From the NCBI GenBank assembly GCA_016194935.1, contig JACQAO010000012.1:1-38702 (forward strand): 38,702 nt of DNA, given 5' to 3'. Shown piece after piece: positions 1 to 7,900 of the stretch. Under the pieces are notes generated by a model. That model worked only from the letters and a program-made list of their open reading frames with translations, made no database searches and was not told the DNA's origin. This stretch comes from Betaproteobacteria bacterium (GTDB taxonomy: Bacteria; Pseudomonadota; Gammaproteobacteria; Burkholderiales; Rhodocyclaceae). Every line of letters starts with the position of its first letter. The stretch's first letter is position 1. The position numbers and the translations under genes are program-made.

Positions 1-738
1 GCAGCGCTGCTGGCAGGACGCGCAGCGCTGAAGCTGGGCGCAGGGCGTGTGTACGTGGGGACACTGGAACCCCTCGCGCTCGACCCGCTGCAAGCGGAGC
101 TGATGCTGCGCGCACCGGCGGAAGTTTTCTCCCTCGCCACCGGTCTGGCTATCGGCCCCGGCCTCGGCGAGTCCGCCGCCGCCCTGAGCCTGCTGCGCCA
201 GGCAATCGACACCAACCAGCCACTGCTGCTGGATGCCGATGCCCTCAACCTGCTCGCCACGCATCCCGTGTTGATGCTCAATCTCGCCCGCCGCACCGCG
301 CCGACACTGCTGACGCCGCATCCCGCCGAAGCCGCGCGCCTGCTCGGTAGCGACACCGCAGCAGTGCAAGCCGACCGTCTCGCCGCCGCCCTGACCCTGG
401 CGCAACGCTGCAATGCCGTGACACTGCTGAAAGGCTGCGGCAGCATCGTCGCCTTCCCCGGTGGCCGTTGGTTCATCAACACCACCGGAAACCCCGGCTT
501 GGCAAGCGCCGGCAGCGGCGACGTGCTTTCCGGCCTGGCCGTTGCGCTACTGGCACAGGGCTGGCCGGCAGAACAGGCGCTGCTGGCGGCAGTGCATCTG
601 CACGGCGCAGTCGCCGATGCCTGCGTTGCTGATGGCGACGGCCCCATCGGCCTGTGCGCCGGTGATCTGATAAGTCCCGCGCGTAAAATTTTTAACCACT
701 GGATTGCGACGCAGTCTTCACCCATCCCCGCCGAGTGA
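1..738 (+). CDS. nnrD: ADP/ATP-dependent NAD(P)H-hydrate dehydratase domain, 5' end outside the window
   Basis: The reading frame is open from base 1, so the N-terminus lies upstream. The visible 245 residues match the C-terminal carbohydrate-kinase-like domain (YjeF_C) that removes water from NAD(P)H hydrates and so repairs damaged cofactor in the cytosol. Seen: the nucleotide-binding GPGLG stretch, LLDADALN, the LTPHPAEAARLL motif, LLKG, and the ribokinase-type signature NPGLASAGSGDVLSG containing the catalytic Asp of GSGD. In most proteobacteria this domain is fused behind an NnrE epimerase domain, so the full gene is probably the bifunctional nnr; that half cannot be seen. The stop overlaps the 3' end of the convergent NTF2-like gene by 21 bases. 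Confidence 0.93.
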   Translation, partial: AALLAGRAALKLGAGRVYVGTLEPLALDPLQAELMLRAPAEVFSLATGLAIGPGLGESAAALSLLRQAIDTNQPLLLDADALNLLATHPVLMLNLARRTAPTLLTPHPAEAARLLGSDTAAVQADRLAAALTLAQRCNAVTLLKGCGSIVAFPGGRWFINTTGNPGLASAGSGDVLSGLAVALLAQGWPAEQALLAAVHLHGAVADACVADGDGPIGLCAGDLISPARKIFNHWIATQSSPIPAE

Positions 739-1137
739 TGGGACTTCTATTTCAGCATCTACGCGCGGCAGCGTAGCGCCCATAGCGTGATCGATGATGT
801 AAAGCCAGCTACCGTCGGACTGCCGACGGACAGCCTCGGCGGAGCTGCCGGAAAAAATTATCGTTCCGTCTGTATTGACGATGGAATGATCAGCGCGGAG
901 TAACGCAATGTCGCCGTGCTCGATGCAAAAATTATTGCGGGAGAACATTTTTCCCGGCAAGAGCAGCAGCTTCTGAAGCTCAATCGCTATCACAGCCTTG
1001 CCTGCGAACGTTTTTTCAGTATCAATGCGCAGTACCGCGTTTTCTTTGTAAAGCGCCATGAGATTGTCGATGTCACGGGTGTTAAAGGCGCGAGCAAAGA
1101 TTTGATTCATCTCGTGCGGCATATTGACTTTGAACAT
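718..1137 (-). CDS. NTF2-like (SnoaL/DUF4440-type) small protein
   Basis: A 139-residue protein with the layout of the cone-shaped NTF2-like fold. It opens with a helix (MNQIFARAFNTRDIDNLMAL) followed by YKENAVL, then alternating strands ending in GSWLYIIDHA. Proteins of this type bind small hydrophobic ligands or act as isomerases or dehydratases; no specific reaction can be assigned. The start at 1137 is chosen because a strong AGGAGG ribosome site sits 5 bases upstream; longer in-frame starts up to 1221 would run into the divergent regulator and lack such a site. No signal peptide. It is transcribed away from the HxlR regulator, an arrangement typical of a regulator and its target. Confidence 0.75.
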   Translation of the reverse strand: MFKVNMPHEMNQIFARAFNTRDIDNLMALYKENAVLRIDTEKTFAGKAVIAIELQKLLLLPGKMFSRNNFCIEHGDIALLRADHSIVNTDGTIIFSGSSAEAVRRQSDGSWLYIIDHAMGATLPRVDAEIEVPSLGGDG

Positions 1138-1187
1138 AAGATCCTCCTGAGTGGGTGAGCGAGTCATATCAAAACATGCCTCCTCAG

Positions 1188-1206
1188 TCGTAACCAAATG
1201 GTAAGA
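1188..1206. promoter_or_regulatory. Imperfect palindrome at the HxlR start, candidate autoregulatory operator
   Basis: The sequence TAACC-AAAT-GGTAA has inverted arms with one mismatch and overlaps the proposed ATG at 1198. HxlR proteins bind imperfect palindromes near their own promoters, but no consensus was tested. Low confidence. Confidence 0.2.
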
Positions 1207-1602
1207 ACTGAACTCATGCAAATGCGCAATAAACGAACAATCCTGGATGTCCCTACGTCGCGCAAACCAGCTGACTGTCCAGTTGAAGACTGGTTGACCT
1301 TTTTAGGTCATCGCTGGAATGCGCTTCTGCTTTGGCATCTTGCTGTTTCTCCAAAACGCCATGCTGAATTGATTACACTGTTGTCTGGAATCAGCTCAAA
1401 GGTGCTAGCGGAGCGGCTGTCAGCGCTTGCACGGCGAGGACTGATCAAAAAAACACCTCTTGCCACTTTCCCTCGAACGGTAAGCTATGCACTGAGTGAG
1501 CAAGGTGCTGAGATCGTCAGTATCCTCAATCAAATCGAAGTATGGACACGAACCACGGCCTCAAGCATCAGGCATATGGACTCTTTCCCAATACTGCAAT
1601 AG
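1198..1602 (+). CDS. HxlR-family winged-helix transcriptional regulator
   Basis: A 134-residue protein with the HxlR pattern: CPVEDWLTFLGHRWNALLLW near residues 27-46, ISSKVLAERLSALARRGLI as the recognition-helix region, then a beta wing (TFPRTVSYALSEQG). HxlR regulators are dimeric DNA-binding proteins; several (YodB, HypR) sense electrophiles or disulfide stress through the conserved N-terminal Cys, which is present here as Cys27. Whether this one is redox-responsive is inference. The start is uncertain: ATG at 1198 has no clear ribosome site, and ATG at 1216 or 1222 is possible. It diverges from the NTF2-like gene with only 60 bases between, so it probably controls that gene and itself. 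Confidence 0.85.
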   Translation: MVRTELMQMRNKRTILDVPTSRKPADCPVEDWLTFLGHRWNALLLWHLAVSPKRHAELITLLSGISSKVLAERLSALARRGLIKKTPLATFPRTVSYALSEQGAEIVSILNQIEVWTRTTASSIRHMDSFPILQ

Positions 1603-1643
1603 CCACTGCACCTGCTTTTTCTTTGAATATATATATTAGTATG

Positions 1644-1649
1644 TATAAT
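1644..1649 (+). promoter_or_regulatory. Perfect -10 hexamer TATAAT ahead of brnA
   Basis: TATAAT lies in a very AT-rich stretch (about 1620-1655) that stands out from its GC-rich surroundings. The best -35-like element, TTGAAT at 1624-1629, is only 14 bases away, so the -35 is unclear. Transcription would begin near 1656, just ahead of the brnT remnant and brnA. Confidence 0.4.
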
Positions 1650-1670
1650 AAGATTCATGGACTTCACCTG

Positions 1671-1730
1671 GAAATCTCCATGCGAAAGGCGGAACCTCAT
1701 GAAATCGACACCCTCTCCCGTTACCTCTAA
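1671..1730 (+). pseudogene. Remnant of a BrnT toxin C-terminus
   Basis: In frame +3 the codons read EISMRKAEPHEIDTLSRYL and then stop. This resembles the last strand and tail of BrnT ribonuclease toxins, which typically end in ISxRKAxxxEI-type residues. The rest of BrnT (the N-terminal WDxxKxxxNxxKHG region and core) is absent: upstream in the same frame is only unrelated AT-rich sequence and the end of the HxlR gene. The remnant overlaps the brnA start by 32 bases in a different frame, as in intact brnTA operons where the two genes abut or overlap. The match is short, so the call is tentative. Confidence 0.45.
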
Positions 1731-1980
1731 GCCGCCCCGCCTGCGGGTCGGCCTGAAAAATGTCAGCAACGAAGAATTCGCCGCTGCCGTCAATGAGCAT
1801 CTGGGCAAGCAGCGTGTCTCGATCATGCTGGATGGCTCGATCATTGCATTCTTCAAGGCCAAGGCCGGGGAGCGCGGCTACCAGACGCTCATCAATCAGG
1901 CGCTCCGTCAAGCGATGACGGGCGAGCAAATCGAATCCACACTGCGTCGCATAATCCGCGAAGAACTGCATCCATCCTGA
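1699..1980 (+). CDS. brnA: BrnA-family antitoxin (CopG-like), orphan
   Basis: A 93-residue protein. The core QRVSIMLDGSIIAFFKAKAG followed by ERGYQTLINQALRQAM is the ribbon-helix-helix signature of BrnA/COG3514 antitoxins, which bind BrnT and repress the operon. The ATG at 1699 is preferred: AAGGCGG lies about 7 bases upstream and the N-terminus fits. ATG at 1657 would add 14 residues and sits right at the predicted transcript start. No intact BrnT is present on either side; only a possible tail remains immediately upstream. The stop codon shares its last base with the start of the next gene (TGATG), so translation may be coupled. It could be a free-standing regulator. Confidence 0.75.
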   Translation: MKSTPSPVTSKPPRLRVGLKNVSNEEFAAAVNEHLGKQRVSIMLDGSIIAFFKAKAGERGYQTLINQALRQAMTGEQIESTLRRIIREELHPS

Positions 1981-3044
1981 TGTATAAATATGCTGGAATT
2001 GATAGTCGCTCGACATTGGGCTGCCTTGCGCTTTGCCTCGCGTTGCTGATAAGCGCCTGCGGCGGCGGTTCTGGCGGTAGCGCTATACCAGCGCCGAGCC
2101 CGCCGCCGTCTGTACAAACATCAAAAGTTTTTGCACTGATGGACGTTGGCGACTCAGCATCGGTGCTTAATGATTTTGCCGCACGCGCGACGGTTGATGG
2201 GCTTGCCTTTCGCACGTCGTGGGGAGTGCTGGAACCGCAAGACGGCACTTACGACTGGACGACGCTCGACGCCGCCTTCGATACGCTACGCACCAGCGGC
2301 AAACTACTCACGCTGCATGTCGGCGCATCCTCCATCGGCGTGCCGCGCTGGCTAACCTCGTTAGGAGTTGCCACGTATACTTACAACACCCCGGCAGGCA
2401 TGGCGGTAACCGAGCCCATCCCCTGGGATGCGACTTTTATTTCACGTTACACACGATTCGTGGCTGTGCTTGCCGCGCACATTCAGGCGCGCGGCGACGC
2501 CAGTCTGCTTTACGCGGTATCGGACGGCGTCCCGGTGGCGGAAATGTCTATTGTCGGCTGCCAGAATGGCGTCATGGGCGGCGGCACTGCATATAGCCGC
2601 AGCAACTATCTGAACGCATGGGAGACTACTGTCGATGCACATGCGACCGCCTTCCCCGCAACAAGAATGTTCATCTCCGCCCCCGTCTCTGTCATCTGCA
2701 TGCCTGACAACGACGGCAAAGCGTTCTATACCGAATTGATGAACCATGCGCAGGTAAAAAGCACAAAGGCTACGGTATTTGCGGCGGACCTGAACGCGAC
2801 GGGAAGTGCGCGCATGACGCAGGTCGATACGTCGATCAGCACGCGCGCCGCCATCGCTTTCCAGATGATCTGGTCATCCACCAACGACACGCAAAATCGC
2901 ATGCGCGGGACTCTCAAAGATGCGGTGTGCAGCGGCATCAGCAGCGGCGCTCGCTATTTCGAAATATACAAATCAGATATTTCAAGCACGGACGCCGCAA
3001 TCCAGGATGCGATTCAGCGTGCTCGCGCCGGCCAGGCATGCTGA
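1980..3044 (+). CDS. Lipoprotein with a glycoside-hydrolase-like (TIM-barrel) domain
   Basis: A 354-residue protein with a lipoprotein signal peptide: hydrophobic residues 13-26 and lipobox ISAC with Cys27, followed by a Gly/Ser/Pro-rich linker. The rest looks like a (beta/alpha)8 barrel of the GH42/GH5 type: FRTSWGVLEPQDGTYDWTTL (the 'work from the strand' motif), then LLTLHVGASS, PRWL, and a late strand RYFEIYKSD. Glu residues in VAEMS and in FEIY are where acid/base and nucleophile could lie, but the usual Asn-Glu pair is not evident, so catalysis is unproven. The start at 1980 overlaps the brnA stop. Exact family and substrate are not recognised. Confidence 0.6.
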   Translation: MYKYAGIDSRSTLGCLALCLALLISACGGGSGGSAIPAPSPPPSVQTSKVFALMDVGDSASVLNDFAARATVDGLAFRTSWGVLEPQDGTYDWTTLDAAFDTLRTSGKLLTLHVGASSIGVPRWLTSLGVATYTYNTPAGMAVTEPIPWDATFISRYTRFVAVLAAHIQARGDASLLYAVSDGVPVAEMSIVGCQNGVMGGGTAYSRSNYLNAWETTVDAHATAFPATRMFISAPVSVICMPDNDGKAFYTELMNHAQVKSTKATVFAADLNATGSARMTQVDTSISTRAAIAFQMIWSSTNDTQNRMRGTLKDAVCSGISSGARYFEIYKSDISSTDAAIQDAIQRARAGQAC

Positions 3045-3085
3045 GGTAGGCGGATAGTTATTCGTTACTCCGGCTTGAATTTATT

Positions 3086-4021
3086 ATGGTTTCGAAAAAT
3101 AGCCGATCAGAATACGCAAGCCGGATGCATCGGGTAGTCGCATACATCGACCAACATCTGGAACAAGCACTCGACCTCAACACTTTGGCGGGAGTTGCGC
3201 ATTTTTCCCCATTCCATTTTCATCGGATATTCTCCGCGTGGATGGGCGAAACACTGGGAGATTATCTGCGCCGCCGCCGCGTGGAGATTGCGGCAACGCG
3301 GCTGGCCACCCAGCCGCGCTCCAGGATTCTGAATATTGCACTGTCGGTGGGCTTTGGCTCTGCCGAAGCCTTTGCGCGTGCGTTCAGAAACAGGTTCGGT
3401 TGTTCGCCCACTGCCTGGCGAACGCAGCAATCAACACAACACCGTGTGAATAGCAATTCCGGTCAGATGAATAGCAAGCCAGGTCAGGCACCGGAAACTC
3501 TTTCGATGGAACATGAAACCTCCCAAAACTCAATTAAGGAGAGCCTCATGAAAGTAAAACTCATCGACCGTCAGCCTGCGACGATTGCCTATTTCAGGCG
3601 CCTTGGTCCCTATGGCGAATCCATCTCAGAATTCTGGCAGAACACCTACAAACCTTGGGCTGTCATGAACAAGCTGGGGGGAGATCATGCGCGCTACGGT
3701 ATCAGCTACGATGACCCCAGTATCACCGCAGCCCACCAATGCCGCTATGATGCCTGCGCGGAGGTTGCGCCGGATTTCGTGGCGACGGGCGGCGCATTAA
3801 AGAGCATCATTCCGGGAGGCAGATATGCGATGCTCAGTTTCAAGGGTAGCGCGAAAAATGTAGGTGATGCATGGAATGCATTGCTCAGAGACTGGCTGCC
3901 CTCCAGCGGGCTGCAACTCGATGCCCGCCCGTGCTTCGAATACTATCCGAAGGGCGCAGCCTATGACGCGCAGACGGGAGTATTTGAGTGCGAAATATGT
4001 ATTCCGGTTGTTCCACTTTAA
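3086..4021 (+). CDS. AraC-family regulator fused to a GyrI-like effector-binding domain
   Basis: A 311-residue protein. Residues about 14-112 form two AraC helix-turn-helix motifs: IDQHLEQALDLNTLAGVAHF with FSPFHFHRIFSAWMGET, and ILNIALSVGFGSAEAFARAF followed by FGCSPTAWR. A polar, Gln/Ser/Asn-rich linker (about 115-154) joins them to a GyrI-like/SbmC domain (about 155-311: VKLIDRQPATIAYFRRLGPY through FECEICIPV). This order matches Rob-type regulators that bind small, often cationic, molecules. The start has no ribosome site; ATG at 3125 is an alternative. A strong AAGGAG site precedes an in-frame ATG at 3548, so the C-terminal domain may also be made alone (157 residues). Confidence 0.88.
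   Translation: MVSKNSRSEYASRMHRVVAYIDQHLEQALDLNTLAGVAHFSPFHFHRIFSAWMGETLGDYLRRRRVEIAATRLATQPRSRILNIALSVGFGSAEAFARAFRNRFGCSPTAWRTQQSTQHRVNSNSGQMNSKPGQAPETLSMEHETSQNSIKESLMKVKLIDRQPATIAYFRRLGPYGESISEFWQNTYKPWAVMNKLGGDHARYGISYDDPSITAAHQCRYDACAEVAPDFVATGGALKSIIPGGRYAMLSFKGSAKNVGDAWNALLRDWLPSSGLQLDARPCFEYYPKGAAYDAQTGVFECEICIPVVPL
3538..3550 (+). promoter_or_regulatory. Internal Shine-Dalgarno and start inside the araC-gyrI gene
   Basis: TAAGGAGAGCCTCATG places a near-consensus AAGGAG seven bases before an in-frame ATG, exactly at the start of the GyrI-like domain. The AraC start at 3086 has no comparable site. Confidence 0.5.
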
Positions 4022-4034
4022 CCCTGGATATTCC

Positions 4035-4505
4035 ATGACAGCACACCGCTACTTGCCGATTTTTTTCTTATCCATGCTTGTTGCATGTGCCGGCGTCACT
4101 TCGCCTCCAACCTCTGTGAATATCGCTGCTTCACAGCAAGAGGTGGTGTCCGCGCTGGACAGATACAGAGAGCTGATGCTGCGCATGGAATACGGACTAC
4201 TATCGGAGTTATTTACTCCTGATGCCGAGATTTCGCACGGCGCCGGCAAGCCAATCGTGGGCCGCGAGAAAATCCAGCAACTCCTGGCTTCATTTGCCGG
4301 CTACAAAATACTGGAGTACGAACTTATCGCGGAGCATACGCAAGCCGGCGCAGATCGCGCCCGCCAGACGGGCCGCTATGCGCAAACCGTGCTTACGCCA
4401 GAGGGCAAGACGATCACCGTGCGCGGCACGTTTGATGCTACCTGGCTGCGCACTGCGGACAAGCGCTGGTACATCGAGCGCATGCATACCGAGTCCGCTC
4501 CCTGA
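4035..4505 (+). CDS. NTF2-like/SnoaL-type lipoprotein
   Basis: A 156-residue protein. Residues 1-18 form a lipoprotein signal ending in the lipobox LVAC (Cys18), so the mature protein is likely membrane-anchored facing the periplasm. The rest fits a DUF4440/NTF2-like fold: a helix EVVSALDRYRELMLRMEYGL, then LFTPDAEISHG, GREKIQQLL, and final strands GTFDATWLRTADKRWYIERM. Such proteins bind ligands or are of unknown function. ATG 4035 is chosen because the lipoprotein signal begins there; the frame is open further upstream but would overlap the araC-gyrI gene. It follows that gene by 13 bases and may be co-transcribed. Confidence 0.7.
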   Translation: MTAHRYLPIFFLSMLVACAGVTSPPTSVNIAASQQEVVSALDRYRELMLRMEYGLLSELFTPDAEISHGAGKPIVGREKIQQLLASFAGYKILEYELIAEHTQAGADRARQTGRYAQTVLTPEGKTITVRGTFDATWLRTADKRWYIERMHTESAP

Positions 4506-4527
4506 TGGATGCCTACCGTGTCGGTAT

Positions 4528-4543
4528 TCGCTGGCGTCAGCGA
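4528..4543 (+). terminator. Short hairpin after the lipoprotein gene, weak terminator candidate
   Basis: TCGCTG-GCGT-CAGCGA is a perfect 6-bp stem with a 4-base loop, 22 bases after the stop. The following TTGCTTATC is only modestly T-rich, so termination efficiency is doubtful. Confidence 0.35.
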
Positions 4544-4572
4544 TTGCTTATCACAAGACATAGAATGATAAT
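4544..4572 (+). promoter_or_regulatory. Candidate promoter of hicB
   Basis: TTGCTT (4544-4549) and GATAAT (4567-4572) are 17 bases apart, placing a start site near 4579, just before the hicB ribosome site. The -35 is 3/6 and the -10 is 5/6 to consensus. Confidence 0.4.
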
Positions 4573-4601
4573 CGTGCTTCCAGATGATTTTGGAGTTAGT
4601 G

Positions 4602-4811
4602 ATGAAGGTCTATTCAGCAGTAATTGAGCGGTGTCCGCAGACCGGCCTGTTCGTTGGTTTCGTTCCCGGTTTTCCCGGCGCCCATTCTCAGGGGGAAACG
4701 CTGGACGAAGTCAACCGCAACCTGCACGATGTTATTGCCATGCTTCTGGAAGATGGCGAACCCATGCTGGAGTCCGAGTTTGTGGGGGTTCAAAACGTAG
4801 CCATCGCTTGA
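4602..4811 (+). CDS. hicB: HicB-family antitoxin, short form
   Basis: A 69-residue protein with the HicB/UPF0150 partial RNase-H-like fold: a first strand pair KVYSAVIERCPQTGLFVGFV, then PGFPGAHSQGETLDEVNRNL and a helix LHDVIAMLLEDGEP. HicB neutralises the mRNA-cleaving toxin HicA. No C-terminal DNA-binding domain is present, as in short HicB forms. The ATG at 4602 has GGAG six bases upstream and is preferred over ATG 4584. Its partner follows 3 bases downstream but is truncated, so this antitoxin appears orphaned. Confidence 0.8.
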   Translation: MKVYSAVIERCPQTGLFVGFVPGFPGAHSQGETLDEVNRNLHDVIAMLLEDGEPMLESEFVGVQNVAIA

Positions 4812-4814
4812 GTC

Positions 4815-4914
4815 ATGGGCAATAATATTCCCGTACTCAAGCCTAATGAAGTCGTCGCCATTCTTACCAAACTCGGCTTCATTGAAGTCCGCCAACGCAG
4901 ATCACACAAAGCAG
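4815..4914 (+). pseudogene. hicA: Truncated HicA toxin
   Basis: The first ~32 residues are a clear HicA N-terminus: LKPNEVVAILTKLGFIEVRQ followed by RRSHK, including the His of the (G)SHxx motif needed for RNase activity. The match then ends abruptly, about 20 bases before the stop codon of the convergent glutamate dehydrogenase gene. The C-terminal half of HicA (the strand, the VPxH-like segment and the last helix, about 30-40 residues) is missing. The frame stays open to 5072 but that extension is antisense to the dehydrogenase and has no HicA character. Activity is unlikely. Confidence 0.75.
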
Positions 4915-4932
4915 AGTGCAAAAGAAAACCCA

Positions 4933-7900
4933 TCAAGCCAATCCGCGCAACTCCCTTAACACTACCGACAACATCGCCAGGTCCAGCGCCGGCCCGGATT
5001 TTAGCTCGGCAAGAATCTCCATCAGGCGCGTTAGCGGCGACGTGTTCGCCTGTTCCCAGGTTCTCAGGATGACGCTCGCATCGCTTGCGGTTGCCGACAG
5101 TTTTATCGCCCCGGCAGCCAAATGTCTTTGCAGGCTGGACAGGTCGTCGCGCATGGCGTTGCGCGCCAGGGCCTGCCAATGCGTGTCGGAAGGCAGCGCC
5201 GCGATGCGGTCGGCGAACCAGCGCATTTCCAGTTTACCGGTCAAGGCAAAATAGACTGCCGCCACCAGATCGATGTTCTGCTTGCTCTCTGCGGCAACTT
5301 CAACGATGTCCAGCACCGCATACAACGCATCGAGACTCGCCACATGTTCAGCGGTCGCCGCAGGAACGCCTTCGGTTTGCAGTCTCGCTTGCCAGCCGGT
5401 CAAGGCCTCCAGGTCGCTCGCGTGAAGCAGCGGTTGCAGCTTGCCGCGCAACTGCCTTACGCCGGGACTGAATAATTCCACAATACTGACATTCGCCATT
5501 TTTTCCTGACGCCGCCGCAGGAACCACAACACTGCACGCAGCAGCAGCCTGCCGGCGTCGATCAACATGTCGTTCTGCACCTGGGCGGGTATCTTGCCGT
5601 CGAGCGCCTCGATTTCACTCCACAGCGCGGACAATCCAAAAATATCGCGCACCAGGGTATAGGCGCGCACCACTTCATGCGGTGCAGCGCCGGTCTCTTC
5701 CTGCATGCGGTGGACGAACACGCTGCCGACGTGATTGATCATGGAATTGGCGACCACGGTGGCGATGATCTCGCGCTTCAGCGGATGTCGTGACATCGCG
5801 GCGGCATATCGTTCACGTAATGCTCTGGGAAAATAATCAATCAGCGCGCTGCTGAAATAATCGTCGTCCACCAGATCGGAGGCGACCAACTGATCGCACA
5901 GCACCATCTTGCTGTAGGCCAGCAAGACGGCGCGCTCCGGCGATGTCAAACCGATTTTTGCGGCGCGGCGCTCGGCGATCTGCTCGTCATTTGGCAGAAA
6001 TTCCACGCTGCGGTTGAGACGCCCCATTTTTTCCAGGCTGCGAATAAAACTCGCCTGGGCGTCGAGCAGCCTGCCGCCGCGTGAGCCGGATACTGAAAGC
6101 GACTGGGTCTGGTAATAATTATCGGCCAGCACCAGTTCAGCCACTTCGCCGGTCATCCCGGCGAGCAACTGATTGCGCTGTTTCTCGGTCAACTCGCCGT
6201 CGGCTTCGACGATGCCGAGCAGTATCTTGATGTTCACTTCGTGATCCGAGCAATCCACCCCTGCTGAGTTGTCGATGGCGTCGGTATTGATCCTGCCGCC
6301 ACCCAGGGCATATTCGATGCGGCCCAGTTGCGTGCAGCCGAGGTTGCCGCCTTCCACCACAGCTTTGCAGTGCAAATCACGGCCGTCAATGCGCAAGGCA
6401 TCGGTGGCGCGATCACCGACTTGGGCATTGCTCTGGCTGCTGGCTTTGACGTAAGTGCCGATGCCGCCGTTGTAAAACAGATCGACCGGCGCTTGCAGAA
6501 TGGCGCGGATCAACTCCACCGGCGTCAGCGTGTCCGCGGCTATATCCAGTGCTTGCTTGACCTCCGGGGTAATAGCGATGGCTTTGACGCTGCGGGCATG
6601 CACCCCGCCACCCTCGGAGATCAGCGCTTTGTCATAGTCATCCCATGACGAGCGCGGCAGGTTGAACAGCCGTTCACGTTCCTTGAAACTGGCCTCCACC
6701 TCGGGAGCGGGATCGAGAAAAATATGCCGGTGGTCGAAAGCCGCCAGCAGCTTGATGTGGCGCGACAGCAGCATGCCGTTGCCAAACACGTCTCCAGACA
6801 TATCGCCCACGCCCACCACGGTGAAATCGGTGGTCTGGGTGTCGATGCCGATTTCGAGGAAGTGGCGCTTCACCGACTCCCACGCGCCCCGGGCGGTGAT
6901 ACCCATTTTCTTGTGGTCATAGCCCACCGACCCGCCCGAAGCGAAAGCATCGCCCAACCAGTGGCGATATTCCGCGCTGACCGCATTGGCGATGTCGGAA
7001 AACGTCGCCGTGCCTTTGTCCGCCGCCACCACCAGATAGGCGTCGTCGCCATCGTGGCGCACTACGTCCCTGGGTGGAACCAGCTTATTGGAGACCAGAT
7101 TGTCGGTGACATCCAGCAAGCCGCGCAGCAAAGTCTTGTAGCATTCGATGCCTTCTTTCATCAAGGCTTCGCGGTCTGCCGGGCTGCCTGTCTGTGGTGG
7201 CGGGTTCTTCACCACGAAGCCGCCTTTGGAGCCGACCGGGACAATCACCGCATTCTTGACCATCTGCGCCTTCACCAGACCCAGCACTTCAGTGCGAAAA
7301 TCCTCCATCCGGTCGGACCACCTGATTCCTCCACGCGCCACTTTGCCGCCGCGCAGATGTATGCCTTCCATGCGCGGCGAATACACCCATACTTCATAGA
7401 GCGGCCTCGGCTCGGGCAGCTCGGGGACTTTCGCTGACACCAGCTTGAAAGACACGTAGGGCTTGTGCGCCCCGCCCTCCCCGCTCTGATAATAGTTGGT
7501 GCGAATCATCGCCATCACCACGGCCAGAAAACGGCGCAGGATGCGGTCTTCATCGGCATTGGCAACGGCATCGAGCGCCAGCTCTATCGCATGAACCAGT
7601 GCAGCCTCGACAGAACTACGGTCGCCGCCTGTGGCCGGATTAAAACGTGCATGAAATAAATCCACCAGCAAACGTGCAATCCCTGCATTACCTGCCAGAG
7701 TCTGCTCGATGTAACTCTGGCTGAAAGTAAATCCGGTCTGCCGCAAATATTTTGCCAGCGCCCGCAGCATGACGACTTCATCGCCCGACAAGCCTGCCGC
7801 CAGCACCAGGCGGTTGAAGCCGTCGTTTTCCATATCACAGCGCAACACCCGGTGGAAGACTTCCTCGAACAGCGGCTTCACTCCGCTGATCTCGTCCAGC

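Noticed and set aside
718-1221. Longer form of the NTF2-like protein starting at 1221
   Set aside because: The start at 1137 has a strong ribosome site, and the extension would overlap the divergent regulator.
4815-5072. An 85-residue protein beginning as HicA
   Set aside because: Only the first ~32 residues are HicA-like; the rest is antisense to gdhB, so it is called a truncated pseudogene.
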